A stretch of 64,000 bases of DNA from Lachnospiraceae bacterium (GTDB lineage: Bacteria > Bacillota > Clostridia > Lachnospirales > Lachnospiraceae): positions 1 to 64,000 of the forward strand of contig JAFUVF010000044.1 of the NCBI GenBank assembly GCA_017483735.1. The letters run 5' to 3'. Shown here one piece after another: positions 1 to 9,648 of this stretch (position 1 is its first letter; every line of letters starts with the position of its first letter). The translations under genes and the position numbers were made by a program. Below the pieces are notes generated by a model. The model was not told the origin of the DNA and made no database searches. It worked only from the letters and a program-made list of their open reading frames with translations.

Positions 1-133
1 ATGAGCATTGATTCCTTTTCTGGGATGTTGATTTGGTCGTTGACATTATACCAAAAAGGGAGGTCAATGCTCTTTTTATTTGAACCTCCTGAAAATAAAG
101 GATTTAGTAACAAAAAATGGGTGTCAGACTTGA

Positions 134-433
134 CACTACCTTCATAGTACCAAGGGATTGAAATATGAAAATGTTGCAATTATTTTAGGAAAAGATTTTG
201 GACAAGATAAAGATTTATTTAAACTCTATTTTATGAATTATGGTAAGAATGAGGAACAAGTTTCTGATAAATACGAAAAAGGTAGAAATATATTATATGT
301 AGCGATTACTAGAGCTATTAAAAATATACGTGTATTGTATATTGATGATTTCGAAGAAATAAAAGATGGAATAGAAAAAGTTTTTGAAAAAGCATATTTA
401 TTTACAAATGAAATAGCGATAGAGGATTTTTAG
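134..433 (+). pseudogene. Remnant of a UvrD/Rep-type DNA helicase (C-terminal end)
   Basis: Only the C-terminal ~100 residues of a superfamily 1 helicase remain. The frame opens after a stop at 131-133. It contains HSTKGLKYENV (from 143), which matches the motif V region, and ILYVAITRA, which matches motif VI, where an arginine contacts ATP in UvrD-like enzymes. The Walker A and DEAD-like motifs of the N-terminal part are absent. No convincing start or ribosome site precedes it; the only in-frame starts are a TTG at 158 and later codons. The flanking DNA is AT-rich. It is probably a dead fragment left by a rearrangement. Confidence 0.65.
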
Positions 434-463
434 TAATGGCAACGCAAAATTGGAGGCAATAGA

Positions 464-1858
464 ATGACAATTGAATTTATGAGAGACTTGCTTTCAAAAG
501 ATGAAAAAATATAACAGTAGAATACAAAACCTGTCAGCATGGTGTTCAGGAAGATGTGTATGAAACGGTGTGTTCTTTTTCTAACAGATATGGTGGGTAT
601 ATCATCATGGGTGCGGAAGATGACGGGACGCCAATAGGTATTAACCGGAATATAGTCAAGGATATGAAGAAAAATTTTGTGAATCAACTCAATAATCAGG
701 ATAAGATGTCCCCACCACTATATCTTTCATTAGAGGAATTGGAATATGAAGGAGTGTTGCTTCTGTGGGTATATGTGCCACCGACATCTACAGTGGAAAA
801 ATGCGTGAATAGGATTTATGACAGGAATGAAGATGGTAACATGGATATTACGGATTCGCCGATTCAGTTGCAAAATATGTATAACAGAAAAAGTAATACA
901 TATGCGGAGCAAAAAATATTCCCATATGTTACAATGGAAGACCTAAGCATGGATTTAATGGATAAAGTAAGAAATCTTGCAAAGAGCAAAAATCCGGATT
1001 ATCCTTGGCTGAAAATGTCTGATGAGGAAATATTGAAGAGTGCAGGCTTGTGGGAAAAAGATTTTTCGTCAGGCATCCAGGGATATAATCTTGCCGGAGT
1101 ACTTTTGTTTGGTAAGGATGAAGTGATACGTTCCTGTAGTCCGGGATATATTACAGATGCAACTTACAGGTGCGAAAATTTGGATAGATATGATGATAGA
1201 TTGCAGGTAACAACAAATCTGATAAAGGCATATGATCTTCTGATGGATTTTGTGGCAAAGCATACTTCTGATAAGTTTTGTCTGATTGATAATGTAAATA
1301 CAAGTATTAGAGGCATTATTTCCAGAGAAGTAATTGCAAATATTCTTGTGCATAGAGATTATTCCAGTGCATTTTCGGCAAAGGTAATTATCGAAAAGGA
1401 TTGGCTAAAAACGGAAAATTGGTGTATACCAAGACGTCGTGGGAATATTATGAGTGACGAGTTTACACCATATCCTAAGAATCCATTGATACAGCAATTC
1501 TTGGCAAATATTGGTAGAACAGATACAATTGGTTCCGGTGTACGAAATATATACAAATATACACCAATATATTCTGATGGTGGTAAGCCGGAATTGATTG
1601 AAGATGATGTGTTTAGAATAACCATTCCTTTGGACAAGGTGGCTGCCGGCGAGGGAAGAGAACAGAAAGCTTTATCTGAAAGAGAAAAAAAATTTATAAT
1701 ATGATTTGTGAAAACCTGCGCTTATCGGTTGAACAAGTAATGGCAGAACTTGATATATCAAGAGCAACGGTATTCAGAGACTATGCTAAAATCAAAAAGT
1801 AACAGGTGCAATGTATGATAAAAAGACATCGACATGGACTTTGAATCGAAAAGTTTGA
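464..1858 (+). pseudogene. Frameshifted AlbA_2/Schlafen-type ATP-binding transcriptional regulator
   Basis: Read across frames, this is one protein of the AlbA_2 (divergent AAA-4, RecG-C-like) family. It starts at ATG 464 after the ribosome site TGGAGG. The N-terminal AlbA_2 core is visible (VEYK, then ETVCSFSNRYGGYIIMG). The RecG-like C-terminal part follows (NPLIQQFLANIGR, GSGVRNIYKY), then a winged helix (SVEQVMAELDISRATVFRDY), then an ending in YDKKTSTWTLNRKV. Three frame breaks interrupt it, at A-runs 504-509, 1685-1692 and 1794-1798. Adding one A at each restores the frame. Members are found in mobile and accessory DNA, often as regulators. It is probably decaying, but homopolymer sequencing errors are possible. 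The final stop is at 1856-1858. Confidence 0.75.
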
Positions 1859-1861
1859 CTT

Positions 1862-1924
1862 AGTCTCATACAGTCTCAAGTTAGTCTCAAGTAGTCTCAT
1901 TTTTGGGGATGGGATTTTGAGACT
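1862..1924 (+). repeat. Four helically phased AGTCTCA direct repeats plus one inverted copy
   Basis: AGTCTCA occurs at 1862-1868, 1872-1878, 1883-1889 and 1893-1899, a period of 10, 11 and 10 bases, about one helical turn. The reverse complement TGAGACT is at 1918-1924. The block starts four bases after the stop of the broken AlbA_2-type gene. The period is not a multiple of three, so it does not look like a coding repeat. A multi-site operator for the adjacent winged-helix protein is one reading; slippage debris is another. Confidence 0.6.
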
Positions 1925-2100
1925 GATAAGAATATTAGAAAAGTGATAATTCGCAGAAGATAGTGTAAAAAATTTGATTTATAGAAAATAAAAAATGAGA
2001 GATTTTACCGCTTGTACGGGATTATTAAGAGAGATGGAATAATTTTGACCTAAATCAAATCAGCAATTTAAAGGTAGAAAACCAAAGGATAATGTATTAT

Positions 2101-2135
2101 AATAAACGAGTGCCAATAAGGGGTACTCGTTTATT
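2101..2135 (+). terminator. Inverted repeat upstream of ldhA (terminator-like or 5' leader hairpin)
   Basis: AATAAACGAGT (2101-2111) pairs perfectly with ACTCGTTTATT (2125-2135) around a 13-base loop. The stem is mostly AT and no long T-run follows, so it is a weak intrinsic terminator at best. A TATAAT at 2098-2103 overlaps its left arm, so it could instead sit at the start of the ldhA transcript. Confidence 0.4.
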
Positions 2136-2136
2136 T

Positions 2137-2154
2137 GTGCGCCCTACAGCGCAC
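2137..2154 (+). other. Short GC-rich hairpin before the ldhA ribosome site
   Basis: GTGCGC (2137-2142) and GCGCAC (2149-2154) form a perfect 6-bp stem with a 6-base loop. The stem ends three bases before the ribosome site AGGAGAAGG, so it could influence ldhA translation or mRNA stability. Confidence 0.45.
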
Positions 2155-2169
2155 GTTAGGAGAAGGCAT

Positions 2170-3159
2170 ATGAGAATTTTATTTTATGATACTAAAACCT
2201 ATGACAGGGACAGCTTTTGCGAGGCGTTGCCGAAATACAAGGACGTAGACATTGAGTTTACGAAAACGGAGCTTGATGCCAGAACAGCGTCGCTCGCTGA
2301 AGGCTTTGATGCGGTATGTGCATTTGTCAGCGCTGATGTCGGGGCGGATACGCTTGCTATTCTTTCCGAAAAAGGAGTCAAATCTGTGCTTATGCGCTGC
2401 GCCGGATACAATAATGTGGATGTGGAAAAGGCAAAGGAGTTGGGGATAACTGTAAAGCGTGTGCCGGGATATTCGCCGGAGGCAGTAGCTGAGCATGCTA
2501 TGGCATTGGCGTTGGCGGCAAATCGCCGTTTGTACAAGGCGTATAATAAGGTCAGGGAAAATGATTTTTCTTTAAATGGTCTTATGGGAGTCAATTTCTA
2601 CGGAAAGACGGCGGGAGTAGTGGGCACCGGAAAGATTGGTGCGGCAATGTGCCGGATATGCAACGGTTTCGGGATGAGGGTAATCGCTTATGATATGTAC
2701 GAAAATCCTTCAATAAAGGATTTTACGGAATATGTGTCTCTTGAAGAATTGTTGGCAAGAAGCGATCTGATCTCCCTGCACTGTCCTCTCATGGATTCCA
2801 CTTATCATATGATAAATATCAGCACCATCAGACAGATGAAGGATGGGGTTATATTGGTAAATACCTCCAGGGGAGCTCTGATAAAGACAGATGATCTCAT
2901 AGAGGGAATAAGGCTCCGCAAATTCGGCGGCGTGGGCCTTGATGTGTATGAGGAGGAAACGGAGAATGTGTTTGAGGATCGTTCGGATGAAATCCTTGAA
3001 AATTCAATCACGGCCAGTCTTCTTTCATTCCCGAATATGATAATTACTTCCCATCAGGGATTTTTCACAAAAGAGGCGATGAGTGCCATTGCATCCACGA
3101 CACTACAGAATCTTCTGGATGCCGCAGAGGGAAAGGTTACGGAAAATGACTGCACGTAG
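2170..3159 (+). CDS. ldhA: D-lactate dehydrogenase (D-2-hydroxyacid dehydrogenase family)
   Basis: A 329-residue cytoplasmic enzyme that reduces pyruvate to D-lactate with NADH. The Rossmann motif GTGKIG lies at residues 152-157. The catalytic set is visible: Arg234 in VNTSRG, Glu263 in DVYEEE and His295 in SHQGFF, matching the numbering of fermentative D-LDHs. The frame is open further upstream to 2092, but ATG 2170 follows AGGAGAAGG at the right distance and gives the family's normal N-terminus (MRILFYDTK), so it is preferred. The last 14 bases overlap the phosphoglycosyl transferase gene, which couples a fermentation gene to the glycan cluster. A related 2-hydroxyacid substrate cannot be excluded. 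Confidence 0.9.
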   Translation: MRILFYDTKTYDRDSFCEALPKYKDVDIEFTKTELDARTASLAEGFDAVCAFVSADVGADTLAILSEKGVKSVLMRCAGYNNVDVEKAKELGITVKRVPGYSPEAVAEHAMALALAANRRLYKAYNKVRENDFSLNGLMGVNFYGKTAGVVGTGKIGAAMCRICNGFGMRVIAYDMYENPSIKDFTEYVSLEELLARSDLISLHCPLMDSTYHMINISTIRQMKDGVILVNTSRGALIKTDDLIEGIRLRKFGGVGLDVYEEETENVFEDRSDEILENSITASLLSFPNMIITSHQGFFTKEAMSAIASTTLQNLLDAAEGKVTENDCT

Positions 3160-4003
3160 AAAATCCAAAGCAAAATCAATTGCGATAGGCTTGGGGGCAG
3201 CTACAGGAGCTCTTGCGCTTGCGGGATTATTGAAGAAACCGTCCTCCGTATACCGGGACAGGCCATCCGAGCAGAATCCTATGGAGGGGAAAAGAGTACG
3301 TTTTGCGAGAAACGATTCCGAACCCGTTAATGCCGATGGAGTATGCGGTCATCTTGAGGCTGTGGGGGAAGCTGATTTGCGAAGCTCCGGAATGTATGAA
3401 AAATATATAAAGCGGGCTATGGATATATTTCTGTCTGGCTTGGGAATGATAACGCTTTCGCCGGTGCTTGGTGCGGTTTCGCTAGCTGTATACCTTGATG
3501 ACCCGGGACCTGTACTGTTTACACAGAAGAGAGTCGGCAAGGACAAGAGATATTTTGAACTTCACAAGTTTCGTAGTATGAAGATGTCCACTCCACATGA
3601 TGTTCCCACGCACAAGCTGGAAAATCCGGAGCAGTATATTACGAGAATCGGCGGTTTTTTGCGAAAGACCAGCCTTGATGAGCTTCCGCAGCTTTTCGAT
3701 ATATGGCTTGGAAATATGAGCATAATCGGACCGCGTCCTGCCCTGTGGAATCAGGATGTCCTTATTTCCGAACGGGAGAAATATGATGCGAACAGCGTCA
3801 GCCCGGGACTCACAGGTCTGGCGCAGATCAGCGGAAGGGATGAGCTTGAGATAGAGGAGAAGGCACGTATTGACGGAGAATATGTGAAATCTCTGTCTTT
3901 TGACACGGATTTAAAATGCTTTTTTGGGACGATGATGGCCGTCATTAAGCATGATGGAGTTGTGGAGGGAGGAACCGGTGCTATGGATAGGAGTAAAGAA
4001 TGA
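3146..4003 (+). CDS. Initiating phosphoglycosyl transferase, short PglC-like type
   Basis: 285 residues. The enzyme moves a sugar-1-phosphate from a nucleotide sugar to undecaprenyl phosphate at the inner face of the membrane, starting a glycan repeat. The Bac_transf domain fills the C-terminal ~190 residues: KRAMDIFLSG, the re-entrant hydrophobic segment, GPVLFTQKRVGKDKR, HKFRSM, TSLDELPQL, GPRPAL and PGLTGLAQISGRD. The N-terminal ~85 residues are basic, with one hydrophobic stretch (IAIGLGAATGALALAGLL). They lack the multi-helix/CoA-binding part of WbaP-type enzymes. ATG 3146 follows GAGGGAAAGG and overlaps the ldhA end by 14 bases; its own stop overlaps the next gene by ATGA. The sugar used is not evident. 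Confidence 0.9.
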   Translation: MTARRKSKAKSIAIGLGAATGALALAGLLKKPSSVYRDRPSEQNPMEGKRVRFARNDSEPVNADGVCGHLEAVGEADLRSSGMYEKYIKRAMDIFLSGLGMITLSPVLGAVSLAVYLDDPGPVLFTQKRVGKDKRYFELHKFRSMKMSTPHDVPTHKLENPEQYITRIGGFLRKTSLDELPQLFDIWLGNMSIIGPRPALWNQDVLISEREKYDANSVSPGLTGLAQISGRDELEIEEKARIDGEYVKSLSFDTDLKCFFGTMMAVIKHDGVVEGGTGAMDRSKE

Positions 4004-5091
4004 AGACACAAAAAAATCATATTGATCTGGACGGCATGACAATACTCGTTACTGGCTCTCCGGGATTCATAGGTGCAAATCTGGTGCTGAGACTTCTTAC
4101 GGAGATGAAGTCGGGTGTAGTAATTTCATTTGACAATATGAATGATTATTACGATCCGGGGCTTAAGGAATATCGTTTGAAGCTGATAGAGGAAGCGGCA
4201 GGAACAGCCTCTGCAGCGCATGTATTCATAAGAGGATCCATTGCGGACAAGGCGCTGGTGGAGCGTACCTTCGAGAAATATCATCCGGATATTGTGGTTA
4301 ATCTTGCAGCGCAGGCAGGCGTAAGATATTCCATAGATCATCCGGATGTATATATTGAGTCGAATATTATTGGATTCTATAATATTCTGGAGGCCTGCAG
4401 ACATTCCTATGACGATGGAGGGACGGGGGTAAGGCATCTTGTCTATGCCAGCAGCAGTAGTGTCTACGGAGGCAACAAGAAGATACCTTTCAATGTGGAG
4501 GACAAGGTTGATAATCCGGTAAGCCTGTATGCTGCAACAAAAAAAAGCAACGAGCTTCTTTCACACAGCTATTCCAAACTGTATAATATTCCCTCGACAG
4601 GACTTAGATTTTTTACCGTTTACGGTCCCTTTGGACGTCCTGATATGTTTTATTTCTCTGCGACACAGAAGCTGGTTTCGGGAGATAAGATAAGGATATT
4701 TAATTACGGCGATATGAAGAGGGATTTTACATACGTGGATGATATTGTGGAGGGCATATATCGTGTGATGCAGGGAGCGCCAAAGAAACGTGAGGGCGAC
4801 GATGGACTTCCCGTTCCTCCATATGCGCTGTACAATATCGGCGGGGGAACTCCGGAGAATCTTTTGGATTATGTGACGGTTCTACAGGAGGAGCTGGTGC
4901 GTGCAGGTGTTCTTCCGGCGGACTTTGATTTCGAAGGAAGTAAGGAGTTAGTCGGAATGCAGCCCGGGGATGTGCCGGTCACATATGCCGACAGCAGCGG
5001 ATTGGAGGAGGACTTTTCTTTCAGGCCGAAGATAGGGATAAGAGAGGGACTCAGAAAATTTGCCGAATGGTACAAGAAATATTACGGATAG
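4000..5091 (+). CDS. NAD-dependent UDP-sugar 4-epimerase, UDP-glucuronate epimerase type
   Basis: 363 residues, extended short-chain dehydrogenase family. It carries the nucleotide-binding GSPGFIG, the SSSSVYG catalytic serine region and the YAATKKSNE Tyr-Lys pair. RFFTVYGPFGRPDM is characteristic of the CapI/LspL group, which interconverts UDP-glucuronate and UDP-galacturonate. The direct neighbour Ugd makes UDP-glucuronate, which supports that substrate over UDP-glucose. The start codon overlaps the preceding stop by ATGA. An insertion near residues 255-265 (KKREGDDGLPVPP) fits the long CapI form. Confidence 0.85.
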   Translation: MKTQKNHIDLDGMTILVTGSPGFIGANLVLRLLTEMKSGVVISFDNMNDYYDPGLKEYRLKLIEEAAGTASAAHVFIRGSIADKALVERTFEKYHPDIVVNLAAQAGVRYSIDHPDVYIESNIIGFYNILEACRHSYDDGGTGVRHLVYASSSSVYGGNKKIPFNVEDKVDNPVSLYAATKKSNELLSHSYSKLYNIPSTGLRFFTVYGPFGRPDMFYFSATQKLVSGDKIRIFNYGDMKRDFTYVDDIVEGIYRVMQGAPKKREGDDGLPVPPYALYNIGGGTPENLLDYVTVLQEELVRAGVLPADFDFEGSKELVGMQPGDVPVTYADSSGLEEDFSFRPKIGIREGLRKFAEWYKKYYG

Positions 5092-5097
5092 GAGAGA

Positions 5098-6366
5098 ATG
5101 ATTATGCAGAATAAAAAAACAGGTTCATCATACAAAATCGCTGTGGCAGGAACGGGATATGTCGGGCTGTCCCTTGCAGTTCTTTTGAGTCAGAACAATG
5201 ATGTCACGGCGGTGGACATTATTGAGGAAAAAGTAAAGCTTATAAATGACAGAAAGTCCCCCATACAGGATGAATATATAGAGAAATATCTTGCGGAGAA
5301 AAAGTTGTCGTTGAAAGCTACCCTGGACGGGGATTCTGCCTATGCTGATGCGGATTATATCATTATCGCCGCTCCCACCAATTATGATCCAAAGAAAAAT
5401 TTCTTTGACACTTCAGCGGTGGAGGCAGTCATTGAACAGGTGTTGCGTGTGACTGATAGCAGTGATAAAAAGCCCTATATGGTTATCAAATCCACGATAC
5501 CTGTGGGGTACACGGAAAGTGTGAGAAAAAAATATAATGCGGACAACATTCTGTTCTCGCCGGAGTTTTTGCGTGAATCAAAGGCTTTATATGATAATCT
5601 TTATCCCAGCCGTATAATCGTGGGGTGTGACGAAAGCACAAGAGAGGCGGCATCAATTTTTGCTTCACTCCTTGCGGAGGGGGCTGAGAAAAAGGATATA
5701 GATACTCTCTATATGGGCTATACAGAGGCGGAGGCGGTAAAGCTGTTTGCCAATACTTATCTGGCTCTCCGTGTGGCATATTTCAATGAGCTTGATACAT
5801 ATTGCGAGAGCAAGGGACTCTCAACGGCGGATGTAATAAGTGGAGTCAGTCTTGATCCGAGAGTCGGTAATTTCTACAACAATCCTTCCTTCGGATATGG
5901 AGGATATTGTTTGCCCAAGGATACCAAGCAGCTTCTTGCCAATTATGAATCCGTGCCGGAGAATCTCATTGAAGCCATTGTGGAATCCAACCGCACAAGG
6001 AAGGACTTTATTGCCGACAGAGTTCTTGATATGGCCGGATATTACGGAAACAGCGCAGACTTCGAGCCTGGCAGGGAGCATGAGGTTGTGGTGGGTGTAT
6101 ACCGTCTTACCATGAAGAGCAATTCCGACAATTTCCGTCAGAGCAGTATTCAGGGTGTAATGAAGCGCATAAAGGCAAAGGGGGCAAGGGTCATAGTATA
6201 TGAGCCCACCCTGGAGAACGGCTCCACCTTCTTTGGCTCTGAGGTGGTAAATGATCTTGATGAGTTCAAGAAAAGAAGCGGAAGCATTATTGCCAACAGA
6301 TATGATGTGTGTCTGGATGATGTGAGGGACAAAGTTTATACAAGAGATGTGTTTAAGAGGGACTGA
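5098..6366 (+). CDS. ugd: UDP-glucose 6-dehydrogenase
   Basis: 422 residues. It oxidises UDP-glucose to UDP-glucuronate with two NAD+ in the cytoplasm. The N-terminal NAD motif is [10 protein letters not shown]. The middle has SPEFLRE. The catalytic cysteine lies in [13 protein letters not shown], and the C-terminal UDP-binding domain follows (residues ~300-420). It starts seven bases after the epimerase stop behind GGAGAG; a second ATG two codons in is also possible. Together with the epimerase it would supply uronic acids. Confidence 0.92.
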   Translation: MIMQNKKTGSSYKIAVAGTGYVGLSLAVLLSQNNDVTAVDIIEEKVKLINDRKSPIQDEYIEKYLAEKKLSLKATLDGDSAYADADYIIIAAPTNYDPKKNFFDTSAVEAVIEQVLRVTDSSDKKPYMVIKSTIPVGYTESVRKKYNADNILFSPEFLRESKALYDNLYPSRIIVGCDESTREAASIFASLLAEGAEKKDIDTLYMGYTEAEAVKLFANTYLALRVAYFNELDTYCESKGLSTADVISGVSLDPRVGNFYNNPSFGYGGYCLPKDTKQLLANYESVPENLIEAIVESNRTRKDFIADRVLDMAGYYGNSADFEPGREHEVVVGVYRLTMKSNSDNFRQSSIQGVMKRIKAKGARVIVYEPTLENGSTFFGSEVVNDLDEFKKRSGSIIANRYDVCLDDVRDKVYTRDVFKRD

Positions 6367-6369
6367 TAG

Positions 6370-6398
6370 TTGACTTTAGCAGACTAAATTGCTAAAAT
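6370..6398 (+). promoter_or_regulatory. Sigma-A promoter for the amino acid ABC transporter operon
   Basis: TTGACT (6370-6375) and TAAAAT (6393-6398) are separated by exactly 17 bases and lie ~40 bases upstream of the lipoprotein start. It begins just after the ugd stop, so the transporter is its own transcription unit. Confidence 0.7.
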
Positions 6399-6438
6399 AC
6401 CTTTGTTCAACATTCTTTTAATGTTAAGGAGGAGAATT

Positions 6439-7248
6439 ATGAAAAAGTTATTGGCGTTTTTGCTGACGGGAGCTATGGCGCTCGGTCTGGCAGCATGTGG
6501 CAGCTCTTCAAAGGGGAGCGCAGACGGTTCCGCACAGTCAGATTCCGAATATGTGAAGGCTAACGGCAAGCTGGTTGTGGGGATCACGGATTTTGCCCCC
6601 ATGGATTATCAGGGAAGCGACGGAGAATGGATTGGGTTCGATGCGGATATGGCAAGGGAATTTGCAAAATCCCTCGGCGTTGACGTGGAGTTTGTCGAAA
6701 TTGAGTGGGACAACAAGATTCTTGAGCTTGACGGCAAGACCATCGACTGCGTATGGAACGGAATGACGCTCACGGACGAGGTAAAGAGCGCAATGGAAAC
6801 CTCGGTGCCTTATTGCAACAATGCACAGGTTGTAATTGTTAAGGCTGATGCTGCAGGCAATTATTCTACCGTTGATTCAATCAAGAGCTTGCGATTTGCT
6901 GTTGAAGCAGGAAGCGCAGGCGAGGAGCAGCTCAAGGAGCTTGGCATTACTGATTACACCGCAGTTACATCGCAGGCGAATGCTCTTATGGAGGTTGAAG
7001 CAGGAACCTCTGATGCCGCTGTTATTGATTCTCTTATGGCGGCAGCGATGGTAGGCGAAGGTACGGGGTATGCCGATCTTACGTATACTGTAGCTCTCAA
7101 TTCCGAGGAATATGGAGTGGGCTTCAGAAAGGGCTCCGACCTTGCGGGACTTCTGAACGATTTCTTTAAGAAGGCGGCAAAGGATGCATTTCTTGAAGAA
7201 ACTGCAAAGAAGTACGGAGTACAGGCGGCGCTTGTAGAATTCAAATAA
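6439..7248 (+). CDS. Polar amino acid ABC transporter, substrate-binding lipoprotein
   Basis: 269 residues. The signal peptide ends in the lipobox LAAC with Cys20 as the lipidation site, followed by a Ser/Gly linker, so the protein is anchored outside the membrane. The mature part is a SBP_bac_3 domain (LVVGITDFAPMDY, GFDADMAREFAKSLGV, DCVWNGMTLT, VEAGSAGEE) of the glutamine/cystine/histidine-binding type. ATG 6439 follows AAGGAGGAG; an upstream in-frame start at 6403 has no ribosome site. It is the first gene of a three-gene binding protein-permease-ATPase operon. The ligand cannot be named from sequence alone. Confidence 0.92.
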   Translation: MKKLLAFLLTGAMALGLAACGSSSKGSADGSAQSDSEYVKANGKLVVGITDFAPMDYQGSDGEWIGFDADMAREFAKSLGVDVEFVEIEWDNKILELDGKTIDCVWNGMTLTDEVKSAMETSVPYCNNAQVVIVKADAAGNYSTVDSIKSLRFAVEAGSAGEEQLKELGITDYTAVTSQANALMEVEAGTSDAAVIDSLMAAAMVGEGTGYADLTYTVALNSEEYGVGFRKGSDLAGLLNDFFKKAAKDAFLEETAKKYGVQAALVEFK

Positions 7249-7250
7249 TT

Positions 7251-7937
7251 ATGAAACTTATAATTTCCCAGATGCCGGTGGTTTTGGAATCCTTAAACAT
7301 CGGTTTTCTGCAAACCTTAAAGCTTTTTTTCGTGACACTTCTGGGGGGTTTTCCCCTGGGGCTTGTTATGGCTTTTGGCTCAATGTCAAAATTTAAGCCG
7401 TTAAGTGCCATTACGAAGCTTGTTATATGGTTTTTCAGAGGGACTCCTCTGATGATACAGCTTTTGATAATATATTATTTTCCGGGGCTTGTACTGGGAA
7501 ATCCTGTATGGGGTGGCGGCGAAGCAGGGCGCTTTGCTGCCGCCTCTCTTTCATTTATATTGAATTATTCCTGCTATTTTTCCGAAATTTACAGGGGTGG
7601 GATTCAAAGCGTTCCCATAGGTCAGGAGGAGGCGGGGCTTGTACTTGGCATGACCAAGGGACAGATATTCTTCAAGGTTAAGCTGCTGCAGATGATAAAG
7701 CATATAGTGCCGCCAATGTCCAACGAGATTATAACGCTTGTAAAGGATACCTCGCTTGCAAGGATTATAGCCCTGCAGGAGATAATTTGGGCGGGACAGT
7801 CCTTTATGAAGGGTTCAAAGGGAATTTCCGGAGCTATATGGCCGATGTTTTTCACGGCCTTCTACTATCTGATTTTTAACGGTATTATGACGGTTATTTT
7901 AAGCAAACTCGAAAAGAAATTGGAATTTTTCAGGTAG
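7251..7937 (+). CDS. Polar amino acid ABC transporter permease (HisM/GlnP type)
   Basis: 228 residues, about five membrane helices, BPD_transp_1 fold. [13 protein letters not shown] near residues 60-75 and the [14 protein letters not shown] loop (~125-140) are typical of the HisMQ family; the latter is the EAA loop that contacts the ATPase. It starts two bases after the binding-protein stop without a clear ribosome site, so it probably depends on translational coupling. It presumably works as a homodimer, since it is the only permease in the operon. Confidence 0.92.
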   Translation: MKLIISQMPVVLESLNIGFLQTLKLFFVTLLGGFPLGLVMAFGSMSKFKPLSAITKLVIWFFRGTPLMIQLLIIYYFPGLVLGNPVWGGGEAGRFAAASLSFILNYSCYFSEIYRGGIQSVPIGQEEAGLVLGMTKGQIFFKVKLLQMIKHIVPPMSNEIITLVKDTSLARIIALQEIIWAGQSFMKGSKGISGAIWPMFFTAFYYLIFNGIMTVILSKLEKKLEFFR

Positions 7938-7944
7938 GTGCGTC

Positions 7945-8730
7945 ATGAGTATACTTACTGTAAGCAATATCAGCAAAAAATTCGAGCACACAGAGGTTTT
8001 GAAGGAAATATCCTTCAAAATGGAGCGTGGGGACGTGCTCTCGATCCTGGGTTCCTCGGGAAGCGGAAAGACTACCCTGCTGCGCATATTAAACTTCCTT
8101 GAAACGGCGGATACGGGCAGTATCACGGTAAATGATGAGGTGACTTTTGACGCATCGAATGCAGGCACAAAATCCGAGGCAGAGATAAGAAAGAACAGAC
8201 TTCATTTCGGAATGGTATTTCAGTCCTTCAATCTTTTTCCGCAGTACACGGCGCTTCAAAATGTGATGCTTGCGAGGGAGCTTTTGGAAAAGGCAAAACC
8301 GGAATTTAAGACTGACAAAAAAAGGATTCTTGAAAAAATAGAAACGGAAGCTTTAGAATTATTGAATCAGATGGGGCTTTCCGACAGAAAAGGGCATTAT
8401 CCGCATCAGCTTTCGGGCGGCCAGTGTCAGAGGGTTGCCATTGCGAGAGCTTTGGCTTTGTCTCCGGATATATTGTGCTTTGACGAACCGACATCCGCTC
8501 TTGACCCGGAGCTTACCGGAGAGGTTCTTCGTGTCATGAAGGAGCTGGCGGACAAAAATACCACCATGATAATTGTGACGCATGAAATCCCTTTTGCCAG
8601 AGATGTTTCCGACAGGATATTATTTATGGACGGAGGCGTTATAGTAGAAGAAGGCTCTCCCTCGGAGGTCATAGAAAACCCCAAGGAAGAGCGCACAAAG
8701 CAATTCTTGAGTAAGAGCAATATTAAATGA
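7945..8730 (+). CDS. Polar amino acid ABC transporter ATP-binding protein (GlnQ type)
   Basis: 261 residues. Walker A is GSSGSGKTT, the signature is [15 protein letters not shown], Walker B is [13 protein letters not shown] and the switch histidine lies in IVTHEIPFA. It powers the permease encoded just upstream. The ~25 residues before and after the Q-loop ([20 protein letters not shown]) are longer than in E. coli GlnQ. Its last 8 bases overlap the convergent purC end and no terminator hairpin is visible between them. Confidence 0.93.
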   Translation: MSILTVSNISKKFEHTEVLKEISFKMERGDVLSILGSSGSGKTTLLRILNFLETADTGSITVNDEVTFDASNAGTKSEAEIRKNRLHFGMVFQSFNLFPQYTALQNVMLARELLEKAKPEFKTDKKRILEKIETEALELLNQMGLSDRKGHYPHQLSGGQCQRVAIARALALSPDILCFDEPTSALDPELTGEVLRVMKELADKNTTMIIVTHEIPFARDVSDRILFMDGGVIVEEGSPSEVIENPKEERTKQFLSKSNIK

Positions 8731-9595
8731 GCTTTTTGGTGGTTATGAGCTCATAAGCCTGCAAATATTTATCGATGGTCTTATCCACTATTTCCTGCGG
8801 CAGCGTCCAGTCATTTCCGGGGTTTGCTTTAAGCCAGTCTCTTGCAAACTGCTTGTCGAAGGAGGGCTGGGAATGTCCGGGCTCATATCCGTCAGCCGGC
8901 CAGAATCTGGATGAATCGGGAGTAAGCATCTCGTCGCCCAAAACTACTTCTCCGTTTTCGTTAAGACCGAATTCGAATTTTGTATCTGCTATTATAATTC
9001 CTTTGGTAAGAGCATAATCGGCGCACTTTTTGTAAAGGGCTATTGTATAATCCTTAAGCTTTGCAGCCAACTCCTCGCCGCGTCCCGGGAAATTCTTTTC
9101 AAGATGCGCAACGCTCTGTTCAAAGGAGATATTTTCATCATGGTCTCCAATCTCCGCCTTGGTGGAGGGAGTGTATATGGGTTCGGGAAGCTTATCGGAC
9201 TCCTTTAAGCCCTCGGGGAGCTTAATGCCGCATACAGTACCGTTTTCTTTGTAGCTTGCCCAGCCGCTTCCGGTTATATATCCTCTCACGATGCATTCAA
9301 TGGGAAGCATTTCGAGCTTTTTGCACATCATGCTGTTCCCGTCAAATTCCGGTTTTCTGAAAAACTCCGGCATATCTTTCACATCCACGGAAATCATATG
9401 ATTGGGGATGATGTCCTTTGTGTAGTCAAACCAGAATTTTGACATTTGTGTCAGAACGGTGCCTTTCTTGGTTACGATGTTGTGAAGTATCACGTCAAAG
9501 CAGCTGATACGGTCAGTTGCGACCATTATAAGGCTGTCGCCGTTGTCGTAGATTTCTCTTACTTTTCCTTCTTTTATGGGTTTTAAATCTGCCAT
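8723..9595 (-). CDS. purC: Phosphoribosylaminoimidazole-succinocarboxamide synthase (SAICAR synthase)
   Basis: 290 residues. It joins aspartate to CAIR with ATP in de novo purine synthesis. Signature segments are [36 protein letters not shown] and [13 protein letters not shown]. The length is that of the ~290-residue purC type rather than the ~240-residue form of many bacteria. The - strand start at 9595 follows AAGGAGAAAC. It is monocistronic here, outside any pur operon, and sits as a housekeeping insert between surface-glycan genes. Confidence 0.95.
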   Translation of the reverse strand: MADLKPIKEGKVREIYDNGDSLIMVATDRISCFDVILHNIVTKKGTVLTQMSKFWFDYTKDIIPNHMISVDVKDMPEFFRKPEFDGNSMMCKKLEMLPIECIVRGYITGSGWASYKENGTVCGIKLPEGLKESDKLPEPIYTPSTKAEIGDHDENISFEQSVAHLEKNFPGRGEELAAKLKDYTIALYKKCADYALTKGIIIADTKFEFGLNENGEVVLGDEMLTPDSSRFWPADGYEPGHSQPSFDKQFARDWLKANPGNDWTLPQEIVDKTIDKYLQAYELITTKKLI

Positions 9596-9648
9596 TGTAT
9601 GTTTCTCCTTGTATCCTGCACGGACGCAGGTTTCTTTGCCACGACGAT

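Larger units (their letters stand above)
1859..2169. other. 311-base intergenic region between the broken regulator and ldhA
   Basis: No gene is supported here. From left to right it holds four phased AGTCTCA repeats with an inverted copy (1862-1924), an AT-rich stretch, a weak possible promoter (TTGACC at 2045-2050, or TATAAT at 2098-2103 with a poor -35), and two hairpins (2101-2135 and 2137-2154) just before the ldhA ribosome site. A 15-codon open frame near 1996 has no other support. Confidence 0.6.

Noticed and set aside
1..147. Open frames on both strands before the helicase remnant (for example a + strand frame ending at 145-147)
   Set aside because: Both are short and run off the window edge, and neither matches a family I know. 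They could be ends of a neighbouring gene or mobile element, but nothing here supports a call.
2045..2073. TTGACC with a -10 17 bases later as the ldhA promoter
   Set aside because: The -10 would be TTAAAG, too poor. A TATAAT at 2098 is better but lacks a -35, so no firm promoter is listed.
9596..9648. Possible purine riboswitch before purC
   Set aside because: The leader is only ~45 bases with one 5-bp hairpin, too short for a purine, PRPP or ZTP aptamer plus expression platform.
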